A DNA stretch of 60,000 nt from Neocallimastix lanati (nom. inval.) (GCA_016946835.1 JACVTC010000028.1:1-60000); one strand, 5' to 3'. Positions 1 through 16,679 are shown, counted from the stretch's first letter. Notes: generated by a model from the letters alone, not told the origin. Numbers and translations are program-made.

Positions 1-6
1 GATTAG

Positions 7-127
7 GTATATATCATCTAATAAAATACATTCTTTACAATGTGAAGATGGAATGAATTCTATAGAAATTTTGTATGTATTATTAAGATAAAAGACTATT
101 AATAAATAATATATTATTCTTAAAATA

Positions 128-196
<69 letters not shown>

Positions 197-197
197 C

Positions 198-233
<36 letters not shown>

Positions 234-1111
234 TATATTTAATTTAATGATAATAAATGTATAGGAAACTTGGTGGAAATGAATTTGATAATACTCTTTT
301 TGATACTCTTATAAAATTTAAAAATTTGAAAAAATTGTAAATATATTTTAATATAATTCTTTTGATATTATATTACTTAATAATTAATTATTTATTAAAA
401 ATTAAAAATAATAGAGTTTTAAATAGTTGTAAAAACATTGAATCTATTCCACCCACAGTAGCATATTTAAAAAAATTGGAATACTTGTAAGATATTACTA
501 TTTATTTTACACTATTATTTTTACTTATAAAATGCGAAATTAATGAATTATATACTTTAATTATATAATTATATAAAATAGGAGTTTATATAATATGAAT
601 TTAAGAGAATTGCATAGTAATATATTCAAATTACAAAATTTAAAAGAATTGTAAGTTTTTAATATATATTTATTATATTAATGAATAAATATAATATATT
701 ATAAAAAGAAAAAAAGTTATTAATGTATATTATTAAAAAAAAAAATTTTTTTTTATTAGAGATATTAGTAATAATAATTTGCTAAATACAAAAATTATAA
801 ATTTTGGTCAAGAAATTAATAAATGTAGTTTTGAAAATACAAATATTATATGCTATCAATCTGGAACATGTAACAATATAAATGTAAATTCAAAATTTCC
901 AGAGTGTAGTGATGAGCAAATTAAAGAAGTATTAGATTCGCAAACAATACTAGATGAAAATATAAATGAAAATGAATATGAAAATTTAAATCAATTAGAA
1001 ATGCCAGAAGATTGTAAACAATTATATTCTTTTTTAGGAAAAAAAGTAAAGGATAATTGTTGTATTAAGTATTATAACGTAGAGTGCGTTAATGGGAAAA
1101 TACATATTTGA
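7..1111 (+). CDS. LRR protein, 3' part of a multi-exon gene (left end outside window, probably broken)
   Basis: Five exons are visible: 7-72, 265-336, 415-486, 582-650 and 760-1111. The first four each encode one leucine-rich repeat of 22-24 residues. All introns are phase 2, splitting the Leu codon that ends each repeat, with GTAA/GTAT donors and TAG acceptors. The last exon starts with a final repeat, then a Cys-containing cap (motif NFG...C.FENT.I.CYQ..TC), then a second cap with a CC pair that resembles the plant-type LRR N-terminal cap. It ends at a TGA at 1109-1111. The equivalent exons at 4055-4396 and 6559-6897 do not stop but splice onward, and this copy is 7 nt shorter just there. 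The stop may therefore be a disabling mutation rather than the natural end. Function is unknown; LRR surface proteins usually bind proteins or glycans. The start codon lies before the window. Confidence 0.6.
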
Positions 1112-1222
1112 ATATGTAATATTCGAAAATATAAAATTATTTAACAAAATTATATATTTAAAATTTTATATAATTGTTTTAATTCCAATTATTAATCATA
1201 TATATTTTAGAAATTTAACTAA

Positions 1223-1259
<37 letters not shown>

Positions 1260-1313
1260 AATTAATGATTATTTTTATTATTATTATTTTTTTTTTTAAA
1301 AAAAAAAAATTAG

Positions 1314-7519
<6,206 letters not shown>

Positions 7520-8014
7520 CATTAATATTAAAAAACTATATTATGAGTTTTTTTTTTTTTTTTTTTTTTTTGTTATTAAATATATACACATATTATTTAT
7601 TTATTAATAAACATTTAAATTATTAGTTTATTAAATATTTTTTTTTTCTTTGTATAAGGAAATTTCGTTATCTTTTTTTTTTTTTTCCTATTTTTCCTTT
7701 TTTTTTTTTTTTTGTTTGTTTTTTCCTTTTTCATAATAGGAATAATTATAAATAATTATAATAATTTTAATTCTATATATTTTAACCAATGAAATTTTAA
7801 ATATATAAAAATATTTCTTTCTAAATGTATAGATTAAAAACTTTTTATTTTATTTTATTTTATTTTTATGATAAATAATTTATTATTTGTTATTTATTAT
7901 TTATTTTTCCTGTTTCAATTTTTTATTATTGCGAATATAAGATTAAAAATTTAAAATTTTAAATTAAAATTGCGAATCAATAAATTAAATCAGTAAACTT
8001 TAAAAATAATAATA

Positions 8015-8071
<57 letters not shown>

Positions 8072-8431
8072 GGGAATGTTATATATAGAAAAAGGGAATG
8101 TTTATATATAATGTAATGATTTTAAAAAAAGAATATTTATATATAATATAATGATATATTAATTTAAAAAAGGGAATGTTTATATATATAATATAATAAT
8201 ATAATAATATTTTAAATAACTAATGAAATAATATATTTAATACATAGTAAAATATACCATAATCCATATTATTATAATTTAACGGCTTCTTATGGGAATA
8301 TCAATTGTAACAGAAATAAATGATTGTATTTATTGATTAGTCAAATCAATTTATAAAAAAATAAGCCATGTGTTAACTTTAAATTCAGTTCTCTGATTAT
8401 AATAACAATATAATCTGATGATAATAATTAT

Positions 8432-8432
<1 letters not shown>
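7520..8432. other. Intergenic, AT-rich; short local repeats
   Basis: No coding signal. It contains poly-T runs, an (AAT)n tract at about 8015-8070, and 3-4 diverged copies of a short unit (core 'aaagggaatgtttatatata') at about 8070-8195. A poly-T run at about 8434-8467 is the A-tail of the adjoining minus-strand SINE. Confidence 0.7.
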
Positions 8433-8433
<1 letters not shown>

Positions 8434-8470
<37 letters not shown>

Positions 8471-8883
8471 GACTGAAGACTTTGGTCTTCCCCATATAGT
8501 AATATGGGTGTATGATTAACTGCCATACCGGTACGGCGTCGACGCTCTCAACTCCCCATAAGCAAAGAAACTCCATATAGAAGCACCCTACGCGATCCTC
8601 GAGGGAAAGCAGAGCCAACTATAGGTGGCGTCCTTGCCATCCCAGAGGAGCTGGACACTGTAAATCCTCTCAGACAAGGCTTACGCAATGGGATTCTTAT
8701 AGTGTTAGAAATATAGAAAACTTAGAAAGTATACCTACCTGAGTATCGTTTAACCCCTAACCTTTCACGCAAAACCCAAAGGGAAAAATCGTGAAGATAT
8801 GATACTTGTGGGGGTCGATCCAGAGACCTTTGGTATGTTAAGCCAACGACTTAACAACCCAGGATAAGAACTGGATGACATAA
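8434..8883 (-). mobile_element. tRNA-derived SINE, near full length
   Basis: Much less AT-rich than its surroundings. Read on the minus strand it starts with a tRNA-like head. An A-box-like element (TTAAGTCGTTGG, plus positions 8843-8854) sits in a D-arm-like hairpin GTTAAG/CTTAAC. A B-box (GGATCGACCCC, 8811-8821) differs from the pol III consensus at about one base. A non-tRNA body of about 340 bp follows, ending in CTTCAGTCTATA and an A-tail (the poly-T at 8434-8467). The body recurs at 32671-32942, which shows it is a dispersed repeat. No protein is encoded. The Ty3 element is inserted directly at its 5' side. Confidence 0.75.
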
Positions 8884-8887
8884 TAAT

Positions 8888-9389
8888 TGATAAGAATGTA
8901 CTAAATAATGCATTCTTAATTAAATCTACGATTTATTTCTAATACATTATGTGTACATTATTATTTTTGTACTTTAATAAATTTTTAAATTCAAAGATTA
9001 AAAATTAGATCAAAAATTATATTAAACTTTATAATTTTTATATTAAATCTTATATTAATAGTAATATTTTTATATATTTAAAACTTATATTAACAATATT
9101 AATAATAAATCTTATTTTTTTTATTTTTATATTAATAATGAAAATTTGTATTAATAATATTTTTATATATTGATAATTAAAAATTTATATATTATATTTT
9201 AACTTTTATTATAAAATTTTATATCGAAATGTTTTATTTTATATTGAAAAATATTTTATTTTATTAAAAACCTTTATATTAGAATAGTATTTTTATTTTT
9301 ATTTGAATATTTTAACAGATTGTAATAAAAATTTTAGCCAATTAAATAAATTCTTATTAGTAATATTTTAGATATTTTTAAATAAATAA

Positions 9390-9445
<56 letters not shown>

Positions 9446-9536
9446 TTTTATTAATATTATAAATGTATTTTATTTATATTGTTATAATTAAATTTTATAT
9501 AATTAATTATAAAAATCAATTTAAATTTAATAGTTT

Positions 9537-9568
<32 letters not shown>

Positions 9569-9758
9569 TAAATAAAATGTAATTTAGTGGCAAGAACAAC
9601 TTTTATGCCTTGAAAAAAAGTATAAATAGTTGTAAATTTTGCTACTAATTTTTAAATATCATCAAATAAATTTAATAAAATAAATAAATAAAATAAATAA
9701 ATAAATAAAATTTGTGTTTCCTTACTTTATTTTTATTTAATTCTCTAAAACCTTAACA
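8888..9758 (+). repeat. 5' LTR
   Basis: 871 bp, TGATAAG...CTTAACA. It matches 16178-17046 apart from two bases in the poly-A run at 9392-9443. A TATA-like TATAAATAG lies at 9621-9629, which would place transcription start about 30 bp downstream. Confidence 0.93.
9621..9629 (+). promoter_or_regulatory. LTR TATA box (TATAAATAG)
   Basis: TATA-like sequence about 130 bp before the LTR end, present identically in the 3' LTR. It is the likely core promoter of the retrotransposon RNA; the U3/R boundary would fall shortly after it. Confidence 0.5.
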
Positions 9759-9764
9759 TTTATA

Positions 9765-9782
9765 TGGTGGAGATATCGGGGA
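9765..9782 (+). other. Candidate primer binding site
   Basis: Six bases after the LTR end the sequence reads TGGTGGAGATATCGGGGA. It starts with TGG, as expected for pairing with a tRNA 3' CCA end. The matching tRNA cannot be named without the host tRNA set. Confidence 0.5.
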
Positions 9783-11249
9783 ATTAAATAGAAATAATAG
9801 TAAATAACATAGATTTTTTTTTAATTTTTTTTTTATTTTATATTGATAAACAAGTAAGTCGTTAATCCTTTGATTAACCCATGGCGCTTGTTTGATATAT
9901 ATATATAAAAAAAATTTTTTTTAAATAAGTAAAATTAAGATTCTAAAAAAACAAATTTTGTAAAATTATAACAAGGAGCGGATAGAGCTCATACACAGTG
10001 TATTCTCAGATAGCAACAAATTAACTCTATTCATAGTAGGTTATTGAATAGTAGTTAATTTGGAGATTAATTGGAAAGTAGACGAAGGTATTTGGTTACC
10101 GACCCGGTAATAATAGTTCAGCCTTCAACGTTTCAACACACGAAGGTGCGGGTACTTTCCAAGCACTGGCGAATAAGGAGCTTACGTCACCGAAGGCGTA
10201 AGATTGTTTTTTTTATATATATTTTTTTTTACTTTTCTTTGTGCTAGTTATAAGGCACTTTATTATATAAAGTATCAGACTTTGGCTAACTTCGCCATTT
10301 AAATTTTTTTTATTTTTTTTTATTACTGATACTTTATTTGTTTAATAATTCCTGTAAAAGAATCTTAATTTACTTTGAAAATATTGTGTTTTTAGTTAAT
10401 TTTTATTAGTTAATAAAAATATTATTGAATACTTTTAAAATTTTTTTTATTCCGTACATAGATTATCGGATTAAGTTTATCCTACATAGTAATTGGGCTA
10501 GTGGGCTCTGAACTGCTATATTTTATATTGAATATAGTAATCGTGGCACACGCGTGGCATGACACCATTAGGTAAGCTGCACGTCAGACAGTGTGTACTA
10601 TCAGATTGTACGACAATAAAGATTATTTTTTTTTGTATTTAATAATTATAATTAATTAATAATTTTATTAGCTATAACAATACAATATTTATCGTTTAAA
10701 AAGAAAAATTTTTGAAAGGTGAAAATAACAAATAAAACTTTGCTTCTAAATTTATTACTACAAATATACTAAATTACAAAATTCAAGTGGTCGATAAAGA
10801 TTTCGAACTTAAAATTATTCCATTAAGTTGTCGATAAAGATTTCGAACTTAAAATTATTCCATTAAGTTGTCGATAAAGATTTCGAACTTAAAATTATTC
10901 TATTAAGTTGTCGATAAAGATTTCGAACTTAAAATTATTCTATTAAGTTGTCGATAAAGACTTCGAACTTAAAATTATTCTATTAAGTTGTCGATAAAGA
11001 TTTCGAACTTAAAATTATTCTTAATAAAGTAGTCGAAAAGAACCTCGTGCTTTATAATTTCTACTAAGTTGTCGATAAGGATTTCGAGCTTATATCTACT
11101 AAAGAAAGCAAATAAAATTATTATTTTCAAAAGTTACTAAAATATATTGTTTTAAAAATTGATTCGATATTAAATTACCTATTAAATTACATTTTGAAAG
11201 TTGGATTTCCCAAATTTATTTGTATTTAATCACCTCATATTTAGACAAA
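9783..11249 (+). other. Long untranslated leader of the Ty3 element
   Basis: About 1.47 kb between the primer site and the gag ATG, with no long ORF. It is noticeably less AT-rich than flanking DNA in parts (9960-10200, 10490-10620). It holds a 7-bp hairpin GTTAATC/GATTAAC at 9861-9878 just after a GTAAGT, and ends with the 40-bp repeat array. It probably carries packaging and dimerisation signals, though none can be identified. Confidence 0.6.
10791..11100 (+). repeat. 40-bp tandem repeat array in retrotransposon leader
   Basis: Six near-perfect copies of a 40-bp unit (start TCGATAAAGATTTCGAACTT) begin at 10791, 10831, 10871, 10911, 10951 and 10991. Two degenerate copies follow. The only differences among the first five are single-base changes. 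Each unit holds the short palindromic core TTCGAA. The array ends about 150 bp before the gag ATG. Confidence 0.9.
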
Positions 11250-12161
11250 ATGTCCAAAGAAACAACTTTGAGCTTTAAAGAATTGAAAAAAGAATTGAGA
11301 GATATTGTGAAACTTAGCAAGGACAATTTAGATATTAAGTCCTGGGCTACTGAATTGAAACTTTGGATCAAGATACAAGGTATCACAGATCCAGAAACAA
11401 TATTTAATGCTTGTTTACTTACCAGCTCTGGTGAAGTACAACGCGTTATTGAAGATTTGGGAGAAGATAGTGATGATGAAAGTGATGATTCATCAGATGA
11501 AGAAGAAGAACATGATGAAGAAGAAAATGTTGATGATGATATTAAATTTCCTTCTCTTGGAAAAATTATTTCAAGTCTTGAAAATTTTTACGGTATTAAA
11601 GAAGACCAAAATTTACTTCTTAAAGAACTTCGTGCAATGCGAATTAAAAGAAACGAAAAGATTAAGGACTTTAATGTAAGATATAGAACTTTGTACACTA
11701 AACTTGATAAAAAGAGAAGAAAGCGCATCGGTGTACTAGATTATATTGATTCTATTCAAAATAATTATGAAGCCTGGAAGAAATTATCCCTTAAAGATGA
11801 TATAAGTATGGAGAAAGCTTTCAAAATTGCCGAGAAAGTAGATAGACTTTCTGTAAGGAACAATAATATTAATACCTATAATGTTAATAATTCCCAGCAT
11901 AATCAAAATAATCAAAACAGTACTACTTCAAGACTTTATCCTAAAAGAAGAAACGAAACTTTCCAAACAAGTCAAACAAATAATAAACTGAAACCTCAAG
12001 ATATTATAGAAGAATCAACCCAGAAAATGAGAAATTTATCTGTTAAAACTTGCTTCTTCTGTAAGGAAGAAGGTCATTACTCATACTATTGCCCTCAATT
12101 AAATAAGATTATGGAAAAAAATAAAAAAGAAATATATTCCAAAAAGTCTTTAAACTTCTAA
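11250..12161 (+). CDS. gag: Gag polyprotein of the Ty3/gypsy element
   Basis: 303 residues from the ATG at 11250. The frame is open upstream without an ATG, so this start is preferred. Gag forms the cytoplasmic virus-like particle and packages the RNA. A capsid-like retrotransposon-gag region covers roughly residues 30-215, interrupted at about 73-97 by a very acidic Asp/Glu/Ser stretch. An Asn/Gln-rich linker follows. A single CCHC zinc knuckle at C268-x2-C271-x4-H276-x4-C281 should bind RNA. The ORF ends ...SLNF just after the slippery heptamer at 12149-12155, so a fraction of ribosomes should continue into pol. Confidence 0.9.
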   Translation: MSKETTLSFKELKKELRDIVKLSKDNLDIKSWATELKLWIKIQGITDPETIFNACLLTSSGEVQRVIEDLGEDSDDESDDSSDEEEEHDEEENVDDDIKFPSLGKIISSLENFYGIKEDQNLLLKELRAMRIKRNEKIKDFNVRYRTLYTKLDKKRRKRIGVLDYIDSIQNNYEAWKKLSLKDDISMEKAFKIAEKVDRLSVRNNNINTYNVNNSQHNQNNQNSTTSRLYPKRRNETFQTSQTNNKLKPQDIIEESTQKMRNLSVKTCFFCKEEGHYSYYCPQLNKIMEKNKKEIYSKKSLNF

Positions 12162-12201
12162 ATGGGAGCAGAAGCACTCCCAATGACAAAACAATAGCTT
12201 C
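12149..12201 (+). promoter_or_regulatory. Programmed -1 ribosomal frameshift signal (slippery site plus pseudoknot)
   Basis: T TTA AAC at 12149-12155 lies in the gag frame exactly as the canonical X XXY YYZ heptamer. After a 7-nt spacer (which includes the gag stop TAA at 12159-12161), TGGGAG (12163-12168) pairs with CTCCCA (12177-12182) around an 8-nt loop. Loop bases GAAGC (12171-12175) can pair with GCTTC (12197-12201), giving an H-type pseudoknot with a 14-nt second loop. The -1 frame is open from 12125, without a stop, into pol. This supplies the start that pol otherwise lacks. Confidence 0.85.
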
Positions 12202-15200
12202 ATTAAATAATTTACAAAATAATACTTTTACTAAGAATACTCCAATTGATAATAATTCCTTTAATGAAGAATCTGAAGAATCTGATTTTAGTGACACAAC
12301 TGAAAGTGAGGATGATATCATTATAAATGCTATAAAAAGAAAAATGAATGATAATAACAGCGAAAAAGAAGAAAATAATTCCAAGAAAGTACATAAAAGT
12401 TTAAAAGATAATCCACGTCCTTTCGCAACTCCTGCTTTAAGAAAGAAGAAAGAAAATGAGCTACATAATAAACCAAATAAAGTTTATAAAAATCAAATAC
12501 TTCCTTCAATTTTAACTCAACCAAATATTAACAAAGAAAAACAAAAAGAAAAGGAATTAAGAAAAATAACAAGAGTAAGAGAAAGTAAAGAAGAAAACAA
12601 CAATTATTCATCAAAAGGAAAGGAAAAAGTTGAATCTGAAGATATACTCGTAATCGATAATGAAATAGAAGATCTAGAAATGAATAAAGATAATCAACAA
12701 AATAAAACTAATACTTTGGAAAAATTAATTTCAACAAAAACTAAAGAAACTAATAATGGAAATACTCAGTTAGTAAAAAGGAATATTAAAATGATGAATA
12801 ATAAAGAACCTTACAATATTATGGATGATTTAAATAATCTTAAATCCAGTATTACGATAGGTCAACTCTTGAATGCATGTCCGAAAATTCGTTCACAATT
12901 AACTCAAGGTTTAAAGTTAGAAAAGTCTAAAATAATTGGGACTGTAGACAATGTAATAGCACGAACTTTATTAGTAAATAACTATGATCATAGCTACATA
13001 AGTAAAAGTAATGAAGTAGCCGAAGAAGACTTAGCAATGGTTGATGCAAGTGTTGACGGAGTACTAGGAAAACTTTTAATTGATTCTTGTAGTAACCTAA
13101 GCATCGTTACTAAGCAGTATTTTGATAAATTACCTGGTGAATATGAAACAGTTGGAAAAAGTCGTGGAAGAATCCAACTAGCAACACAAGATGAAGAATA
13201 CTCGGAAGGAATTATTGTTCGATTACCAGTAAAAATTAATAATTATGAATTTAATGCGGACTTTAGAATTATTGAGAAAGAAGACTCATTTTATGATATG
13301 TTAATAAACTTTAAAACTCAAATCGATCATTGTTTATTTATTCATCCAACCTTAAACAGTCTATGTAAACTTTTGTCAGAAAGTGAATACGAAGAAATAG
13401 CTAAAATAAATAATCAATATTATGATGAAGAAAGTATAATCTGCACTATTAGAAAAGTTGAAGAAACGAATAATGAAAAGGAAATTATAAAGGAATTAAC
13501 TCCAATGGAATTTATTGAGAGTGATGAATTTTTAAGTACCTTAAATAAAGATTATAAAGAACAAATTATTAAAATTCTCAAAGAAATGATTGACATAGTT
13601 GCCACTTCAACAGAAGAACTAACTCCTTCTAAACTTTCACCACATAAGATCCGTTTGAAAGCAAATGCAAAGCCAGTAAAATTAAGAAGTTATAGGTTAA
13701 CTAAATTAAAATCAGATATCTTAAAAGAAGAACTTACAAAGCTTATTAAGAAAGGATTGATAGAACCATCCTGTTCAGAATGGTCATCTCCAGTAGTACT
13801 CATTCTAAAACACAATGGAAAGTGGCGCTTGTGCATTGACTACCGAAAAGTCAATGATATGACAGAAAAAGATTCTTATTCAGTTCCATATATAGATGAA
13901 ATTTTTGATAGTCTCGGAGGAGCTAAAATATTTACAACTCTTGATTTATTTTCTGGTTTTCACCAAATCTTAATGGATGAAGAAAGCGTTGAAGTAACCA
14001 CTTTCACTACTAAGTTTGGAAATTATCAATTTAAGGTTATGCCTTTTGGACTTACTGGAGCTCCCTCAACCTTCCAAAGAGAAATGAATAAAATTTTATT
14101 CCCTTTTATTGGTGAATTTGTTTATGTATTTATTGATGATGTTTTGATCTATTCAAAAAGTATCGAAGAACATTTAATTCATATTAAACAAGTATTAGAA
14201 GTATTTAAAGAAAACAAGTTAAAAATTAATATTGAAAAGTGCCATTTTCTTCAAACTGAAGTTGATGTATTAGGTCACAAACTTACTACTAAAGGATTAA
14301 GTCCCATGGAAAGTAAGATAACAGCTATTAAGAAGTGGGAAGCCCCTTCATCACTTCATGAATTAAGATCATTTTTAGGAGCAGTGGGATATTATCGTGA
14401 TTTTATTCCTAAATATGCTCAAATTACCTCACCTTTATGTAAATTATTGAAAAAGAATACCAAATATGAATGGAATAAAGAACAACAAGAAAGCTTTGAA
14501 CTCCTAAAAGAAAAATTAATCAATGCACCTATTCTAAAATTTCCGTCATTTGACAAACCTTTTATCATTAGAACTGATGCTTCGTATAATGGAATTGGTG
14601 GAGTTCTTTTACAAAAAGAAGAAGAAACCGGTAAGGAGCATCCAATACACTTTATAAGTAGAAGTTTAAAGAAAGCTGAAAAGAATTATGGTATTACCGA
14701 TTTAGAAGGAACCGCTTTGTTTTACTGTATGACTAAATTTAAATCTTATATTGAAGGAAATCCATTACCTACAACTATTTACACAGATCATAAACCATTA
14801 GTTGGTTTATTTAAGAATAAAGAACCTTTGAATGCAAGGCAAACAAGATGGTGTCTAACCGCTAGTATGCTCGGAATTAATATAAAATATGAATCAGGCA
14901 AAAAGAATGTGTTAGCTGATGCTCTTTCAAGAATGAAAAGTAAGGAAGAGAGAAAGATATTATTAACAAAAATTACTAATGGAAATAATGAAGAATTATT
15001 ATCTAAAGTTATAAAGGAATTTATTAATGAAAAGTTTACTGTTATTGATGGTGAAGATTATTTTATCGACAATGGAAATTATAGAAAATTAATAACGGAC
15101 GAAAATGAAAGGTTTAAATTAATTTTAGAAGCTCATAATATTGGCCACGAAGGATATTACAAAACATATCAAAGACTTAAGAAAAACTTTTATTGGAATC

Positions 15201-16159
15201 ATATGATTAAAGATATCAAAAGAATTGTTAGTAATTGTGAAAAATGCCAGTTAAATCGTCCTCAACCATATCCAGAACCAACCGAAAACCATCCAACTAA
15301 AGTGGAGGGTCCCTTTGTGCATTTAGGATTAGATATTATAGGACCGTTACCAAAAACAAGAAATAATAATCAATATATTATAGTAACTGTTGATTACTTT
15401 ACCAAATGGGTTGAAGCCGAACCCACTGAAAACATAACTTCCTCTGATATAATTAAATTTTTAATAAACGTTTTTGCAAGACATGGTGTGCCTCAAGTTA
15501 TTACTACAGATAATGGAGTCCAATTCACTTCTGATATGACTAAAATCTTTCTTGATCTTTATGATGTTTATGTAAAATTCATAGCTACCTATCACCCTGA
15601 ATCCAATGGTCTCACTGAAAACCGAAATAAAGAAATTGGAAAATTACTTCGTTTATTAGGAAGGAAAAATCAAGATTGGGATGAAGTTTTACCTTCTGCT
15701 TTATGGGCACTTCGAACTACCAAAAACACAGCTACCGGACATTCTAGTTTTGAATTAGTATATGGAAGAGAAGACCAACAGCCTTATGATATAGCCATAA
15801 GAACAATTGAAAATGCAGGTAAATCGTATGATGAAATTTTAATGGAAAAATTTGTTCGTCATTATCAATGGACTAGAGAAGCATGCGAAAATGTGAAGAA
15901 TGCTAACAAGTATTGGGCAACAAGACGAGAAGAACAAATAAGTATGAAAAAAGGAAAAGAATTAAAAGCTGGTGATCTTGTTCTTGTTAGAAACTTTAGC
16001 CGCACTAAGCTAGAACCATATTACAATGGACCATTTAAAATTTTAAAAATTCAATTCAACACGGCAACCTTAATCGATCAGAAAACTGGGAAACAACTCG
16101 ATAGGAATGTTCATTTTAAAAATTTAGTAAAGTTTAACTCCGCTTACAGAGAAGCTTGA
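12152..16159 (+). CDS. pol: Pol polyprotein: protease, reverse transcriptase, RNase H, integrase
   Basis: Expressed as Gag-Pol by -1 frameshift. The first in-frame ATG is at 12344, and residue numbers count from there. A Lys/Glu/Asn-rich region comes first. The retropepsin-like protease has active-site motif LLIDSCSNLS (Asp247; Cys where Gly is usual). The RT has catalytic FIDD with Asp598-Asp599. RNase H begins at RTDAS (Asp745) and includes TDHKPL and ADALSR. The integrase has an H-H-C-C zinc region near 930-975 and catalytic D997, D1056, E1092, an exact D-D-35-E spacing. A GPF (GPY/F) module lies near the C-terminus and there is no chromodomain. No frameshift or stop is seen, so the element looks competent. 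Codon use is less extreme in A+T than the flanks. Confidence 0.95.
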   Translation, partial: KLLNGSRSTPNDKTIASLNNLQNNTFTKNTPIDNNSFNEESEESDFSDTTESEDDIIINAIKRKMNDNNSEKEENNSKKVHKSLKDNPRPFATPALRKKKENELHNKPNKVYKNQILPSILTQPNINKEKQKEKELRKITRVRESKEENNNYSSKGKEKVESEDILVIDNEIEDLEMNKDNQQNKTNTLEKLISTKTKETNNGNTQLVKRNIKMMNNKEPYNIMDDLNNLKSSITIGQLLNACPKIRSQLTQGLKLEKSKIIGTVDNVIARTLLVNNYDHSYISKSNEVAEEDLAMVDASVDGVLGKLLIDSCSNLSIVTKQYFDKLPGEYETVGKSRGRIQLATQDEEYSEGIIVRLPVKINNYEFNADFRIIEKEDSFYDMLINFKTQIDHCLFIHPTLNSLCKLLSESEYEEIAKINNQYYDEESIICTIRKVEETNNEKEIIKELTPMEFIESDEFLSTLNKDYKEQIIKILKEMIDIVATSTEELTPSKLSPHKIRLKANAKPVKLRSYRLTKLKSDILKEELTKLIKKGLIEPSCSEWSSPVVLILKHNGKWRLCIDYRKVNDMTEKDSYSVPYIDEIFDSLGGAKIFTTLDLFSGFHQILMDEESVEVTTFTTKFGNYQFKVMPFGLTGAPSTFQREMNKILFPFIGEFVYVFIDDVLIYSKSIEEHLIHIKQVLEVFKENKLKINIEKCHFLQTEVDVLGHKLTTKGLSPMESKITAIKKWEAPSSLHELRSFLGAVGYYRDFIPKYAQITSPLCKLLKKNTKYEWNKEQQESFELLKEKLINAPILKFPSFDKPFIIRTDASYNGIGGVLLQKEEETGKEHPIHFISRSLKKAEKNYGITDLEGTALFYCMTKFKSYIEGNPLPTTIYTDHKPLVGLFKNKEPLNARQTRWCLTASMLGINIKYESGKKNVLADALSRMKSKEERKILLTKITNGNNEELLSKVIKEFINEKFTVIDGEDYFIDNGNYRKLITDENERFKLILEAHNIGHEGYYKTYQRLKKNFYWNHMIKDIKRIVSNCEKCQLNRPQPYPEPTENHPTKVEGPFVHLGLDIIGPLPKTRNNNQYIIVTVDYFTKWVEAEPTENITSSDIIKFLINVFARHGVPQVITTDNGVQFTSDMTKIFLDLYDVYVKFIATYHPESNGLTENRNKEIGKLLRLLGRKNQDWDEVLPSALWALRTTKNTATGHSSFELVYGREDQQPYDIAIRTIENAGKSYDEILMEKFVRHYQWTREACENVKNANKYWATRREEQISMKKGKELKAGDLVLVRNFSRTKLEPYYNGPFKILKIQFNTATLIDQKTGKQLDRNVHFKNLVKFNSAYREA

Positions 16160-16177
16160 GTCTTCGTCGGGGCATCT

Positions 16178-16679
16178 TGATAAGAATGTACTAAATAATG
16201 CATTCTTAATTAAATCTACGATTTATTTCTAATACATTATGTGTACATTATTATTTTTGTACTTTAATAAATTTTTAAATTCAAAGATTAAAAATTAGAT
16301 CAAAAATTATATTAAACTTTATAATTTTTATATTAAATCTTATATTAATAGTAATATTTTTATATATTTAAAACTTATATTAACAATATTAATAATAAAT
16401 CTTATTTTTTTTATTTTTATATTAATAATGAAAATTTGTATTAATAATATTTTTATATATTGATAATTAAAAATTTATATATTATATTTTAACTTTTATT
16501 ATAAAATTTTATATCGAAATGTTTTATTTTATATTGAAAAATATTTTATTTTATTAAAAACCTTTATATTAGAATAGTATTTTTATTTTTATTTGAATAT
16601 TTTAACAGATTGTAATAAAAATTTTAGCCAATTAAATAAATTCTTATTAGTAATATTTTAGATATTTTTAAATAAATAA

